Source of the DNA: Spodoptera frugiperda
Lineage: Eukaryota > Arthropoda > Insecta > Lepidoptera > Noctuidae
NCBI RefSeq assembly: GCF_023101765.2
Contig: NC_064221.1
Span: 9,543,465-9,607,464 of the forward strand
Length of the DNA stretch: 64,000 nucleotides
Reading direction: 5' to 3'
Shown here piece after piece: positions 1 to 11,944 of the stretch. Each line of letters starts with the position of its first letter. Within the stretch, counting starts at the first letter, position 1. A model generated the notes under the pieces. The model made no database searches. It was not told the origin of the DNA and was given only the letters and a program-made list of their open reading frames with translations. A program made the position numbers and the translations under genes.

Positions 1-74
1 ACACATAGCACAACAGAATTGCATATAAAGGCGTTAAGTTTAAATTAAATGAAACTTATTTACAATATGTAAAG

Positions 75-356
75 CGTGGGAGAGCCATACTTCGGTACGA
101 ATGGGTCGGCTTGACCGGGGTAATACCACGGCTTCACAGAAAACCGACGTGAAACAATGCTTTCGTTGTATTTCGTCGTCTGAGTGAGGTTACCGAAGGC
201 ATGACGACACACCCCCTCCCAACAAACCAAACCCTTAAATTCCGGTCCCCAAAAGGTCGGCAATGCACTGTAACGCCTCTGGTGTCCAAGGGTGGCGCTA
301 ATTGCTTACCATCAGATGATGCGTCAGCTTGTTTACTGGGTTATACCATAAAAATG
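75..356 (+). repeat. Family C interspersed repeat, near full length
   Basis: Begins GTGGGAGAGCCATACTTCGG, runs through a C-rich middle, and ends in the conserved tail ACCATCAG.TGAT...TATACCATAAAAA. At least seven relatives occur in the window. It has no coding capacity, and short ORFs across it are incidental. I recognise the family from noctuid genomes but cannot say whether it is a SINE or another non-autonomous class. Confidence 0.75.
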
Positions 357-960
357 CACCTACATAAAATCGATTCAGTAGTTTCTGCGATGTACATACA
401 CTGGCGAACAATGAAAAAGATTGATTGTGAATTTTGCACTTTTATTGAATAGATATGTGTATGTTAGAAAGATAAAGAAATATAAATTGATAATCAAATA
501 AACCATCACAATATTGAAAACAGCAATTTCATCTCTTAAAGTCAAATATAACTTGGCCCCTTTCGAATCTACAACGAGAACCATGCACTATGGTGCAGTC
601 GTTCCATTTACCTGGTCATAAAGATTTACAATGGAACAAACAATGTTAGCCATGGTTGCAAGCCACTGGCCCACTGCCCCGGTTTCGTATAATTTCACCT
701 TTATTGAAAGGTTTTGCATCTTTGTACTACATATGTGTTATGAGCGCCTGGTACTTCAGTCGGATTTGTTGGTTTTTTGTGGTTTACCAATCTGCGTCAT
801 TGATCAAAATGAATCGATTGTTGAAAACTAGGTTGTAAAAATTATTATTTGATTTGGTTTGGATTCAAGCAAAATTCGAGTGTATTTCGATTCGTTTTAA
901 TGCATAGTATAGAGTTTGAATTTGTTAGTGTACCGTATCAAAATTATTGGAATATACCTT
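357..960. other. AT-rich intergenic DNA, no gene seen
   Basis: The first 50 bases resemble a retroelement tail (ATCGATTCAGTAGTTTC). The rest shows no splice-bounded ORF, RNA gene or repeat family that I recognise. Confidence 0.5.
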
Positions 961-962
961 TT

Positions 963-1110
963 TAAGGGGGGGGGGGAATATCATCCAGTGACTTCTCCCA
1001 CGTAGAACAGACTGACAGACTATTATTTATTTCTGTCTTTGTTGACGTTTCTAAAGTACCCAAGTATTTATATATTATGGTTTAATTGGAATAAATGATT
1101 TGACTTTGAC
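963..1110 (+). repeat. Family A fragment joined to a family D LINE tail
   Basis: A G-run followed by CATCCAGTGACTTCTCCCAC is the head of family A. It breaks off into GACTGACAGACTATTATTTA and an ATAAATGA-type tail, which recurs at 38718-38805. This is a nested or chimeric insertion. Confidence 0.6.
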
Positions 1111-1164
1111 TATATAAAATCTGAATTTGTGTAGTCTATGAGTCAAAACGGCATTGAGATGAGC

Positions 1165-1216
1165 CTTTTTGTTGAGGGGAGCAAATCATCCAATGACTTG
1201 TCCCACGTAGGGTGAA
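1165..1216 (+). repeat. Family A head fragment
   Basis: CATCCAATGACTTGTCCCAC followed by a short divergent stretch. Only the first 50 bases of family A are retained. Confidence 0.55.
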
Positions 1217-1360
1217 ATGCGAGTCTGATAGGTGATCAGACTTTCTGTGATTCGAACCTAAAGTGAAAGTAACGAAGCAAATTTTTTTAAATGCTATATC
1301 AATCGGTATTCTGATACGATATACTTTTATATAAGGTCGTTTCTACATTACTTATAGATA

Positions 1361-2050
1361 CAGAAGATTCCGTTTATTATGACTCTGCCTATATTGACTC
1401 AACCGGTTATTATAACGTAATTGCATGACGAAGTTTGGTTTTCATATAAAATTCTTTATAAAAAAGTCGGATATAATGACTTCCCTTACAGTGACATGCC
1501 GCTTTATATGACCCATTTTTGAATAAATTAGTGTCCGGTTATAATGACCGGCACGATTCTTTACCTTCAACAATGTTCGTTAATTCCCGACGACGTTCGG
1601 CACGTGCCTAGTTTTTGTTTTGAATCTCAGTGAGTAATTGACAGTTGAAGGTTACGCATTAAAAGCTGCAGAATTATTATCACGATTTGTCCACAGCAAT
1701 ATTGAAAATGATAATTTGACCATAGCTATGTCTTCTATACACAATAGTGTGAGAGTCTGTTTTTACAATAAAATGAAGAAACAAAAGCAGACAAAAATTA
1801 CAGATTACTTACAATAAAAAATACACTTGTATGTGTTATTATAATAATCTGCTGATTACGTGCAATTTTGATTTTGATTTAATATGGTCTTACACATATG
1901 CAAATATACTATGTTTCTGTATTAAAATACTTAATACATACATATTTACATAAAAAAGATTTTCATTTATACATAACGCTTTGTATGACGTCCGCTTATT
2001 ATGACGTTTTTGTCAATTCCTTTCGATGTCATTATAAACGGACTCTACTG
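1361..2050. mobile_element. pogo/Tigger-like MITE (Tc1-mariner superfamily)
   Basis: Bounded by TA on each side. The left end reads CAGAAGATTCCGTTTATTAT and the right end, reverse-complemented, CAGTAGAGTCCGTTTATAAT. CAGT-type termini with a TA duplication are typical of pogo/Tigger elements. The interior repeats the theme 'CCGGTTATAATGACC' but has no transposase ORF. A second copy lies at 61993-62660. Confidence 0.75.
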
Positions 2051-2052
2051 TA

Positions 2053-2690
2053 CATAACTTGACTGGTGTGTCATTCTACACTACTTATAGGAATATAATT
2101 TAACTGGTATATCATTAAGAGCTGCGATAGCGCCTGATAATATCAAGCAGCAAACACATTTTCGAAGATCTATTGCACTAACGATGTTGGTGATACAGTG
2201 ATACTGCCAGTATTCGAGGTGCTGTTTTAACTATTTTAAAGTAGTTTTTAGTATTTTGGTGTTATTGTTTACTTCACTTACTTACGTTAAGCATAAAACT
2301 ATACTACAGTGGGTGTTAACGTAATTTCTCTGGGAAACTGAAATTGAGTTTTTCCATGAAAAAATATTTTTGTCAACTCGCCTACTACTTCCACGTTATT
2401 TCGCTCAATCTGCACGGCTCCTATTAATCGTAGCGTGTTGTTTTATAGCCTTGAAGATGTTTTATCTTCCTCGATAAATGGGCTATCCAACACAAAAAGA
2501 TTTGTTTTAAATGAGACCAGTAGTCCCGGAGATTAGTGCGTTCAAACAAATAAACCTCTTCAGCTTTATGTATTGTATAGGTATATAGCGTACTAGTCAT
2601 AAGATTGTCAAGTACTTAAAGTAGTAATGCTTATAAACACTAAACTAAAAATAAAACAACAAAAACTAACATAATTAAAGCTAAACAATA
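2053..2690. other. Intergenic, no feature seen
   Basis: AT-rich sequence between the MITE and the 3' end of the transporter gene. I see no ORF, repeat family or RNA gene. Confidence 0.5.
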
Positions 2691-2691
2691 A

Positions 2692-2697
2692 TTTATT
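2692..2697 (-). promoter_or_regulatory. Polyadenylation signal AATAAA
   Basis: A canonical AATAAA on the minus strand only 22 nt after the transporter stop codon. It would give a very short 3' UTR; a further AT-rich stretch downstream could hold alternatives. Confidence 0.45.
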
Positions 2698-2718
2698 AAA
2701 ACTAATACTAAACAACAG

Positions 2719-5700
2719 CTAGTACAATTTCGGCGCTTTTCTTTTGGACGTAAATTTAGTCTGGATCTCTTCGACAGTCAATCCTTTGGTTTCAGGTAGA
2801 AAGAAAACACAGAAAGAAGAACTTAGAAAGCAGATGACGGCGAAGATGTAGAAGACGGGACCCCAGCCGAGGGCCTTGAGGAGAGGGTTGAAGATGAAGA
2901 GGATCACGAAGTTGCACATCCATACGTACTCCACTAAGACCATCGAGAAGAAACTCTTTACCTGAAAGAAGAATTGGTTTTTGTTGTAGAAGGAGAAAGT
3001 GTTTGGTGTTTGCGATTATTTTTCTATGTGTCATTTAAGTTATTTTACTCATTAACTGTGTTGTTGTCCGAGGCACCGGGAAAGAGGTCTCGGATTATAT
3101 TCCCAGGTCGGACAAAATATTGCTAGACTTTTTTCGGTTTTTTGAAAATTCTCAGTAGTAGCACGGAGTCTGGAATTGTGCCCAGTATATGGCAATAGGC
3201 TCACCCCCTATGACATGGGACTTATAACACAAATGGTGAGTATACATTGTATAGCGTCATAACGTGACGTAATGTGCACCTCTGCCTACCCCTTCGGGGA
3301 TAAAAGGTGTGACGTTGCATATATAATATATATATAAAAAAGAACTTACTTCAGGCAAGAATGTTTCGGCCATTAGTACAAACGGCACAGTACCGGCTCC
3401 GCATGTGTACATGACTGCGAAGGCGTATATGAAGGCAGCAGTCAACCAGCTCGGTCCCCAGTGGAACTGCATCAGAGTGCCTAGGACCACACAGCTTATT
3501 CCACTGCCTAGGGACGCGTAGATCATTAGGGGCTGAAACAAAAATGTTTTATGTAAATTTTTGAGGTTTGAGTACTCCTAATATAAATGGGACTTGTCAA
3601 TCTATATACAAGCTATACGTATTAATAAACTGAGAGTGTCTATTTGTGATATTGAAATAACCACTTTTTACTACATACGATACATACACCGAAATATTTT
3701 TTTTGCAATTTTCATCTGTCTGTTTGTTCTGGCTAATCTTTGAAATGGAAGGACTGATTTGGTCAGGACTTTTATTGTAAGGTAGCTGAAGTACTTAGGT
3801 GTAACTAAAGCTACTTTTATGAATAAAAAACCAAAACCCGAATTCTATCAAAAGTCATTAATCTCCGCAGATGGACTTACAAGTTACAGGTAAGTTATTA
3901 AGTTTGCTTTGGTGATTTTCCAAGCATGCGGGCAACAGCAGTAATAAATAGGAAGGGACTGACTCCGTGTATCGGGATGAAAGATGATAAAGTTACTCCA
4001 TTTTGTACGAGACTTAGTTATTAGATTTATATTCCTTGACCTTCAATTTTCATCTTAATAGATTATCAGCAATTCAACGTTTAAAGTACCAGGACAACAT
4101 AAAACAAAAGAACCTCACCCGTCTTCCAAGTGAATCGGTAGCGTATGCAGCGACCATACCAGCCAACACAGTTGTCACTGCTAACATCACACTGCAAAGT
4201 GTAGGAGAGGCTGTTGGCACCGCTTCAGTGAATATGGGCTCCGCGTAGATCTGGACAACCACCAGACCTTGGAAGATGGCTGCAGTCATCACCACCATGT
4301 TCACCAGAAAAGAACGTTGTGTAGATTTTGATTTTTCTGTGGAATTAAAGAGACAGACATTGAATTTTTTTACTTCTAATATTTTTAAGTGTGGGAGAGC
4401 CATGCTTCGTCCCGAATGAGCGACGCGAGTGTGTTTCGTTGTGTGAGTGAGGTTGCCGGAGGCCCAATTACCCCCTTCCCAATCTTCCCAATCCCCAATT
4501 CCCCAACAACCCTTAAATTCCTAACCCCCAAAAGGCTGGCAACGCACTTGTAACGCCTCTGGTGTTTCAAGTGTCCATGGGCGGCGGCAATTGCTTACCA
4601 TCAGGTGATCCGTCTGCTCGTTTACCGGCTTATACCATAAAAAAATGTCTCGTTGCTGTGGTCGATTTTAAAAATACTTACTGATGAACTTCCATAGTGA
4701 CAATTTTTCTGGAGCGGCAGGTTTAATATCTTGCTGCAATTTTTCTTCTTCTGGTGTCTCATCTGTAAATGAAATACATATATTGATATTATTATTGTAA
4801 CTAGTAACAAAGTTTCTTGCTCGTTCTTCTCCATACGTATTTACATCTTGGAATGACCAAAGCATTTTTTTATATTATAATATTTGCTTTGACGTAAACT
4901 TTTAGTTATGGTAAAAGTAACTAAAGCAATTACCTCCGAGATCCGGATTAAGTGCACGCTTCATGTTGTTCATTTCATCTTGAAGTTCTTTCGAGTTCAA
5001 TTTCCACATTCTGTAAAACGCTAAAGATTTTGCTGCTTCCTGGAAACAAGAGAAAACTGACTTAGCACTCTTCTACAAGATTTTCTCCTTCTTTTTGGTT
5101 AAAATTCTTTAGAACGTTAATAGCGAGATTCATTGGTGTAGTTTGACTAAGGGTCAGTTCATATCTGACTTAAAATACGTCGAGCATACATTGGTAGTAC
5201 TGACGTATCATCGGTTGAGTGAAGACTGCCAATTGTTTTTCTATACATTTGTCTGTTCTGGCGTTACGCTACCGATAATACGCGACACATGTTCCGTCAG
5301 ATATGAACCGACCCCAAAGCTTTTGATAAATTAAAATGAAACAAAAGTATAAAAATATTTGTTCTACTCTAGAAGCAGTCTCAAATTTTTTGATCAAAGG
5401 AGAATGCTCAAAAAAAAACCCAGGCCCGGCGCAAACTATACGTATCTCAGTTTATCAGTATAAATGAGTAATGAAATGCTGTATAGGTACCATCATCGAA
5501 AACGATGGCTAAATGTTGAAAATTGATATTTGTTTTTTGTCAGGGACTATATTTAAATCGATCAGTAGTGGACGTCTTTCGGCTAGTATGATGATGATAT
5601 TTAAAGGATATTACGAGTAGAAAGTGAGCATCAATCACAGATCACCTCCTCATCAATACAGCGTGATATAAGACGTTTTATATAATATGGTAGCGGGAGA

Positions 5701-8700
5701 AATGCAATTGGCGAATATTATTTTTCATGCATACATGGGAAAAGGACGCTCGGTTGTTGTGCCCATGTGATGTCCATCATATTATACTGCCTTGGGTGGG
5801 CAAGGAACTAAGATGGTTTTGCAAATCCCGCACTTTCACCACAAAATGTAATATTAGAAAATGATTGAACTTTGAATAATCTAATACATGATGTTTTGAT
5901 AATGTATACATTTGTTTTAATACTTTCTACTCGTAATATCCTTTAAATATCATCATCATACCAGCCGAAAGACGTCCACTACTGATCGATTTAAATATAG
6001 TTCCTGACAAAAAACAAATAGCAATTTCCTACATTTAGCCATCGTTTTCGACGATGGTAACTATACGGGATTTTATTACACATTTATACTGATAAACTGA
6101 GATACAAATCGTTTGCGCCGGGCCTGGGTATTTTCCCCATACTTCGTGAGCATTCTCCTTTTTCTATATCTTCATTATTTTTGCTATTATCATCATTTAC
6201 CAAACAAATGCCTGCATAATCTATACACAATGAAATATACCAAAACCCTCACCTTTTCCTTCCCCTTATTCAACAGATACATAGGAGTCTCCCTCAAGAT
6301 GAACAAGCAGCAAGTACCAGCAATGGACATGGACAGTCCAACATACAGCATGACGTCATAAGAGAGGAACCCTCCAAGCAAATAGGAGAGGAGCATTCCC
6401 AACCCATAGGAGACCATATTGCAAGCAGTCATGCCTCCTCTAATAGACTCTTGGCAGATCTCACTGATGTAGACGGTACCAACGAGGAAGACTGAACTGG
6501 CGATTCCAGATAGGAATACTGATACCAGCACTGCTACTACGTTTCTTGTGCAGACTAATATTACCCAGACGAGCTGAAAATAGAAGTGGGGTTGGTTTTA
6601 TTAAGTCGGTTCGCTGATGAATTTGGTTAGATAAATGTGGGAATTTAAAATTGTTATTTAAGTCTTGAGTTTTATTATTGTGCCTTTTTTGAGGGGGGAC
6701 ATCATCCAGTGACTTCTCCCTCCTTAAGTGAAGACAGACCCTAACTGGCTATAAATAATTCCGTTTCTACTTCTGCTCTTCGATTCGGAGCCCCGGTAAC
6801 CAGCTAGGCACTCCGAAGCTCCGGATCTAAATATTATAGTACCCCTAGTATTTGCTTGCACTTCGTAAAAGCATTGTATTTTTTTTATGGAATAGGAGGC
6901 AAACAACTTTGTCAATAGGTGTGCGATATTATCCGCAATTTGTTTGTTTTGGGTTTACGGTCAAGTGAAAAATAATAATCCAAACTAATGGTGAAAAAAA
7001 AAACTTACAACTAATCCCAAACAATTGACAACAGAACAGTTTCTTCTGCCCAACAGTTCCAGCATGTAACCAGCAGATGGCGTTGAAATGAGAGCTCCAA
7101 TAGACGACAGACTGCCAAACAATGATATTTCAGTGTCTGTCATTGGTCTGTCCAGTGTTGTGTTTGGCGTTTGGAAGAGAGTGATGGTAAATGCTGGCCA
7201 GGCGAAGATTACACCCATGTTTATGCCCATTGTGCTGACTGTGGACAAAATTGTTTTAAGTTAGATATATTTTAGAACTACGTTGTACTTAGGACCAGAT
7301 AAATATAGGTAATTATTGTTTGAATTGATATGTGATACGTTGCTTAGTTTGTCAACCGGTTGCCTTGCTAAACGTAGAACGTAGACAATATTTAAAGTAA
7401 AGGAATAATAACTTGTAAATAAAGTTCGTACTATTTTTTGAGGATATGAGAGCTTAAACGCTAATTAAATAATAAATGCGATTATATTTGTTTATTTATC
7501 TTTCTATCACGTCAAAATGAAGTGTCTTTATGCTACAATTTTTATATCGGTACCATCAGTACGAGTTTGCTTTGTGTTTAAAGTAATCGAAACGAGAGCG
7601 CGTTCGGCGTTCTGATTGGCCGGCTCGAATAAACTAACCAATTAGAGCACCGAACGAGCTCTCGTTTCAACTACTTTAACTCCCTTTTCGGTTACTTTAG
7701 TAGAAGTGGATATATACGTAGCAGTAAATAAATAAAAAGGTTTATCTTTCAATTAAAATCACATACTAACTCCTAAGCCTTTAAACAACATGAGACTTTA
7801 AAAACAAGATTATAAAGTTTACAATACTTATTACGTTCTAAGTTATATGAATACAATAAATTTTATTTCGTCTGCATTGTCATTATCTGAACACATATAC
7901 CTTATCTAGAGACGAGACTCTTTTTTATCTAAGTATAAAGATTTGTGATTTTATGTCTGTATTAGTTGATGGGGTTTCCCTTATGTATGGAGAGGAGGAA
8001 AAACCTGTACTCAAATTAAGAATATAGCCGAAAAGGTAAGCGTCCACAGGCCCACAGGCCCACAGGCATTGTACACATTGTACGCATTCAGTATGACGTC
8101 ATGAAAAAAAATTCGCACCCCGGACCAGTTCATTCAATTTGAGAACATAAAGAAGTTAAATAAGCTTGACTCTACGATTGAAACGTACAATTGATAGCAA
8201 TCGAAGAATTGTTTCAATAAGTTATCAATCTATGTAATGAGAATAAGATGATTTTAGTATACATATAGATAGACCAGATGGTTCACCTCGAAATTAAAAA
8301 AATATATAAGTATCTTCAAATAGTTTTTTCAAATAAGCTTACCCTAAGAATTATTATAAAGAAATACCGAATTAATCCATTAATTGGTAGATTTTATGTC
8401 AATACCAAAATATACGGTAACTTGAAAAATAGAAGCCGCTTTTATAATCACTATTCCAACGCGATGTTAAACAAAGCATTAGCATAAAATTCTTTAAGCT
8501 TATCAACATGATAATAACTTTAACAATTAAATATGTATAAAAGGTGTTCAAAAATTATCTGCCACGGCTTTAATGCGAGGTAGTATTGTGTGTGAAGATT
8601 ACAATAGTAAATATAAATTATTCATTATGAGTATTTTTTTATACAAAAAAACCTATGTATAATTTTGTCATCTCTTTCACTGTCTCTGTCATCTCTGTCA

Positions 8701-9719
8701 TCGTGCATTATTGTGAACCACTTTATGCAGAGTACAGTCAATGTTTATTTAACTTCTTTACGTTCTCAAATTTAATTAACTGCTTGGGGCTACGAAATTT
8801 CTTCACTATTGTAATCTTCGAACACGACACTATCTTATATTAAAGCCGTGGCAAATAATTTTAAAATACATTATATAATTATAATATTTATTTAATGTTA
8901 AAGAAACGTAATTATTTAAATATAGTAAAAGAATAACAATGGTTTAATATTATGCACGTGTCTTGTAGTATGTGACTGATAGAGTATCATACAATTATGT
9001 TCATAGAGGCTATGTTTGTGTATTTAATATCAAACCTACAGATTACCAAATTATTTAGTATACAGTTAAAAAGAAGATTGATTTAGTGTAGAAACAGTAG
9101 CTCCACAGTAGAATAAATGAAGTAGGTTATAATTTAAGCTTGATATTGATATATTATTGTGCAATTTTCATACTATTGTACAATTTGTAAATTACACAAA
9201 CCAATTGGTAATAAATATAATTTAATTATGGTAATAATGCAGGCAAAGTGGTGTATAATTTTTTTTATTTACATCAGTCATGTATGATTATTTCGGATAT
9301 TTTTAGGATCAAATAATTGGGTAGTTTCTTCAATATAAATTAAATTATTTCGACTTTTAACTAAAATTAATTGAAAATTACAGATTTGATGATCTACTTA
9401 ATTTTCGAACTTTTCTTGGAAATTATCTAGAAATAAGTCGTCTATTTGACACAAAAATCTGATGACGTAATAACGCACTGTTTCATATAAAATTCGTAGA
9501 AAATAATAGCGTTTTCGACGTTTCGAAAAAAGCTTATAGGGTATTTTTTAACAGAATTAGATTTAGATAACGTTTAACATCCTACTGTAGGGCAAAGGCC
9601 TCAAAACAACGTCAGAGAAATAAATAGCACTTGTACGTAGAGTGGTTTTATAAAAAAAAAGTAATAAGAGAAAGATACTCACTGATCAGCGTCCCAAGAA
9701 ATTGATACAACAAACCCAT
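2719..9719 (-). CDS. Sugar transporter, facilitated trehalose transporter Tret1-like, 8 coding exons
   Basis: A major facilitator superfamily sugar porter, expected in the plasma membrane with 12 membrane helices; insect relatives move trehalose or other sugars by facilitated diffusion. Coding exons in gene order are 9719-9683, 7238-7009, 6573-6253, 5039-4934, 4762-4682, 4336-4119, 3532-3350 and 2961-2719. All introns are GT-AG, and the phases match at every junction, giving 1419 nt and 472 residues, the usual family length. Visible hallmarks are ELLGRR (GRR 76-78) in the first cytoplasmic loop, RETPMYLL from 183 (in place of the common PESPRWL), DSLGRR 326-331, MAETFLPEVKSFFS near helix 10, and C-terminal PETKGLTVEEIQ from 448. 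No frameshift or stop interrupts it. The start ATG opens a short N terminus leading into helix 1. Substrate is not decidable from sequence; 'trehalose' is the family label only. Confidence 0.93.
3060..3318 (+). repeat. tRNA-derived SINE, family E, in the last transporter intron
   Basis: Starts with a degraded box-B-like stretch (GGTCTCGGATTATATTCCCA). It continues through TAGTAGCACGGAGTCTGGAA and ends with CCCCTTCGGGGATAAAAGG. The order matches a common moth SINE. It is antisense to the transporter. A 3' piece of the same family is at 14963-15050. Confidence 0.75.
4388..4652 (+). repeat. Family C repeat in a transporter intron
   Basis: GTGTGGGAGAGCCATGCTTC at the head and ATACCATAAAAAAATG at the tail, lying between the exons at 4119-4336 and 4682-4762. 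It lacks the 'GGCTCGACCGGAGTGATACC' block present in other copies, so it carries an internal deletion. Confidence 0.75.
4795..4868 (+). repeat. Family D retroelement tail fragment
   Basis: AGTTTCTTGCTCGTTCTTCT followed by CATACG.ATTTACA.CTTGGAA, also seen at 38655-38700 and 42250-42300. Intronic in the transporter gene. Confidence 0.5.
5396..6161. mobile_element. Foldback element with about 230-bp inverted arms in a transporter intron
   Basis: The left arm (5396-5625) and right arm (5922-6161) are reverse complements with scattered differences. The outer ends read AAAGGAGAATGCTCA and TGAGCATTCTCCTTT. Each arm carries the moth motif GACGTCCACTACTGATCGAT beside an ATGATGATG run. The 300-bp centre has no ORF. 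It sits between the exons at 6253 and 5039. Confidence 0.8.
6688..6836 (+). repeat. Family A SINE-like repeat (intronic)
   Basis: TTTGAGGGGGGACATCATCC head, then GACTTCTCCC, CTTCTGCTCTTCGATTCGGA and GCCCCGGTAACCAGCTAGGC, ending GCTCCGGA. Near full length but diverged in the middle. Confidence 0.7.
7559..7705. mobile_element. Palindromic MITE, family F, copy 1
   Basis: One arm runs GTACGAGTTTGCTTTGTG...AAAGTAATCGAAACGAGAGC and the other reads back GCTCTCGTTTCAACTACTTT around a CTGATTGGCC centre. The far end of the right arm is lost. Other copies are at 37510-37650, 39338-39470 and 48063-48200. It lies in the first intron between coding exons of the transporter gene. Confidence 0.7.
8044..8101. 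repeat. Short tandem CCACAGGC x3 and a CRE palindrome
   Basis: Three copies of an 8-bp unit at 8044-8067, followed by GTACACATTGTACGCATT and a perfect TGACGTCA at 8094-8101. No functional claim is possible. Confidence 0.5.
8553..8866. mobile_element. Foldback element, arms about 60 bp
   Basis: The left arm contains TGCCACGGCTTTAATGCGAG and GAAGATTACAATAGT. The right arm reads ACTATTGTAATCTTCGAA and TTAAAGCCGTGGCAAATAAT, the inverse with a few differences. The 190-bp centre is AT-rich. Intronic in the transporter gene. Confidence 0.65.
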
Positions 9720-9740
9720 TTTGAAAGCAAAATAACTAAA
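9720..9740 (-). other. Probable 3' splice site in the transporter 5' UTR
   Basis: On the minus strand a T-rich tract ends in GTGTTTAG sixteen bases before the start ATG (exon would start at 9735). This suggests that the first coding exon is preceded by a separate non-coding exon, which I could not place. No promoter is identified upstream. Confidence 0.4.
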
Positions 9741-10515
9741 CACAATTAAAAAAAAATATAAGTAGTCAAAAAATTCAGATCTTTTTTCAGACCCAGACCT
9801 TTCCTACTCTGGTCTGAGTTTCTAACTGGCTAGTAAATAAAATTCTTTTTGAATATATCATCTGTTATCAGGAGCAATAATGATATTATTGTACTAGGCA
9901 AACATAAATACAATGAGAGTGGATTAAGTCTTTATATGAGCACGCATCTTTCTGATTTGTATCTAGATTTGTTCTTAGTTCTTATGAATTATGGCCTCCT
10001 GGTAGATTAGCATTTGTGAAATATGATGTAATTAATTGTAATTAGTTTTGGAAATTACGTTTTTATTTTTACAAAAGTTATATGCAAATAAGAAGAAAAA
10101 TATTGTTACTCTGTTTATATGTGGTTTATATCGACTTCAAAAAGGTAGGAGGTATGCTATGTTCGGAAGATTCTTTTTATGTTGTCTAAAATGTTGTAAA
10201 TTTATTCTGCACAAAATTAATTGAATCATTAGTAACAAAGAACGCTTTTCAATACAATTTCTAAAATTATAAAAGGATGTTTACACATAATATTTTTTGC
10301 TAGGCGAAGTACATGAAGCTACCAAACACAGGTTGCTTCCAATTAAGTACAGAAACTTGCTGCAAGGATGTTGCTTCGTACCAGCCGATAATGGAAGTCA
10401 GTTGAGACCTATGCTCAGCAGTTGACGTTTTATGGCTATTAAGATCTCGCCGCTCGCCCAAAATCAGACCCGTGCGTAAGGCGCATCGCGTTCCGCCCAT
10501 GCCTCAAAGAGCCAT
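9741..10515. other. Upstream flank of the transporter, no gene seen
   Basis: AT-rich. A retroelement tail-like piece, CGACTTCAAAAAGGTAGGAG (family K), is at 10133-10152. A GC-richer patch at 10380-10510 leads into the next repeat. No TATA/Inr combination stood out. Confidence 0.4.
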
Positions 10516-10517
10516 CA

Positions 10518-10706
10518 AATACCAAGATGGGGCCCAGCAAGGCTGATGATGACCCGAAGCTGCTAGTTGGTTACCAGGGCGAGGGACGAAATGCCGGAGT
10601 AGGGACGTGGTGGTTTTTCGTCAGTAAGAGTCTGACACTCCCTATCACCAACACAGCCATACGCCCAAGGTGGAAGAAGTCATTGGATGATTTCCTTCCT
10701 CAAAAA
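10518..10706 (-). repeat. Family A SINE-like repeat, long form
   Basis: Read on the minus strand it runs from TGAGGAAGGAAATCATCCAA to the CTTGCTGGGCCCCATCTTGG end. This longer 3' part is also seen at 57240-57265. The short ORF across it is incidental. Confidence 0.7.
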
Positions 10707-11190
10707 CAGAAAAAAAATTATTGTTACTTACAATGAACATAATTTAATTCCTCAACACCTTTTGGAAGAAACCATGCTTTTTCTAAATAGACAAATACAG
10801 ACTTTTACTCCACATAGTATTGGTACACTTAGATAAAATATTCCTTTGATCTGATTAAATAATTTAGAATTGCTGATCCGAAGATAAATATCTTGGAGAG
10901 TTAATTCTGTTAGTTATGCCACGACTCTGTTCTATATCCCGGACACGTTAGTACTAGGATCGCTTGTCCGGCTCACTTAAACAATGTTACGGATTCTTTC
11001 GGTGTGGTTTACACATTTGATAAATATTAAATTTAACCTTAATTTCTTGCCATTCAACCACCAGTTTCTTGGATACCCTACCATGCGACAGTGTGGACAC
11101 AATCTAGTTTGAGTTTTTAGTTTTAGGTAAATTGTTATATTAGATTTTTGAATGCTAGTAGTTAACATAAATTAATTAGTTAAAACTATG
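10707..11190. other. No gene seen
   Basis: AT-rich DNA. A divergent ATATCCCGGACACGTTAG stretch near 10935 may be repeat debris. Confidence 0.4.
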
Positions 11191-11192
11191 AA

Positions 11193-11287
11193 ATCCTCTG
11201 GTGTTGCAGGTGTCCATGGGCGGCGCTGATCGCTTACCATCAGGTGACTCGTTTGCTCGTTTGTCACCTATTCCATAAAAAAGCTTG
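11193..11287 (+). repeat. Family C 3' fragment
   Basis: CCTCTGGTGTTGCAGGTGTC, then CATGGGCGGCGCTGATCGCT and CTTACCATCAGGTGACTCG, ending TTCCATAAAAAAG. Only the last 95 bases of the family. Confidence 0.7.
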
Positions 11288-11661
11288 CTACTCTTTTGTG
11301 ATTTTTCCAAAAGTTTTCTCCTTCCAGTTTCAATCAGCCCAAAAAGTTAGAAAAGGTTTCGTCAAGCCTTCTCTAGGCTTCAAACGATCATTTGCTCATT
11401 TGCCAAAAAACCGAATTAGTACAGGAATTTCTGAGTCTTGTGCTACGATTAATATTAGTACTTAGATTAGTACGTAAAGATAGTACTAACAAAGAAATGC
11501 GTCGTCAGTAAAAATGTGGATAAACAATAGCACATGCGTCTCACGATAAACTTGTATGACGATACCAACAGACTAACAGTCGGTTGTAAAATACAAAATT
11601 TCAAGTCATTCATAATATATAATGTGTACATAAATGATACCTATAAATAAAGTTTCCACTT

Positions 11662-11850
11662 TTTAACCGACTTCAATAAAAAGGAGGTTCTCAGTTTGAC
11701 TTGTATGTATGTATGTTTGTGCGCGATTATCTTGCGTTTGGTTGAACCGATTTTAATGTGGTTTTCCGCATAGTATTTTACAGACTTAGGAAAACGTTTT
11801 AAGAATATTACCCGGTTTAAAAAATGAAAATTGAAGGCGGTTTTCTTTTT
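11662..11850 (+). repeat. Family K retroelement 3' tail
   Basis: ACCGACTTCAATAAAAAGGA, GGTTCTCAGTTTGAC, (TGTA)n-like steps, then TTTGGTTGAACCGATTTTAA. Related pieces lie at 10133, 15240, 25545 (reverse) and 59270. It matches the 3' ends of moth RTE-type elements as I know them. Confidence 0.6.
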
Positions 11851-11944
11851 TATAAATTTAGTGATTGGAGGATCGGCGCAGCGGCTGGATGTGCGACGTG
11901 TTTGATTGCTGCACGGAACTTAATCACAAAACCTATGAAATTAT

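Noticed and set aside
8094..8101. TGACGTCA as a functional CRE
   Set aside because: A single palindromic 8-mer in an intron, expected occasionally by chance. No other promoter features.
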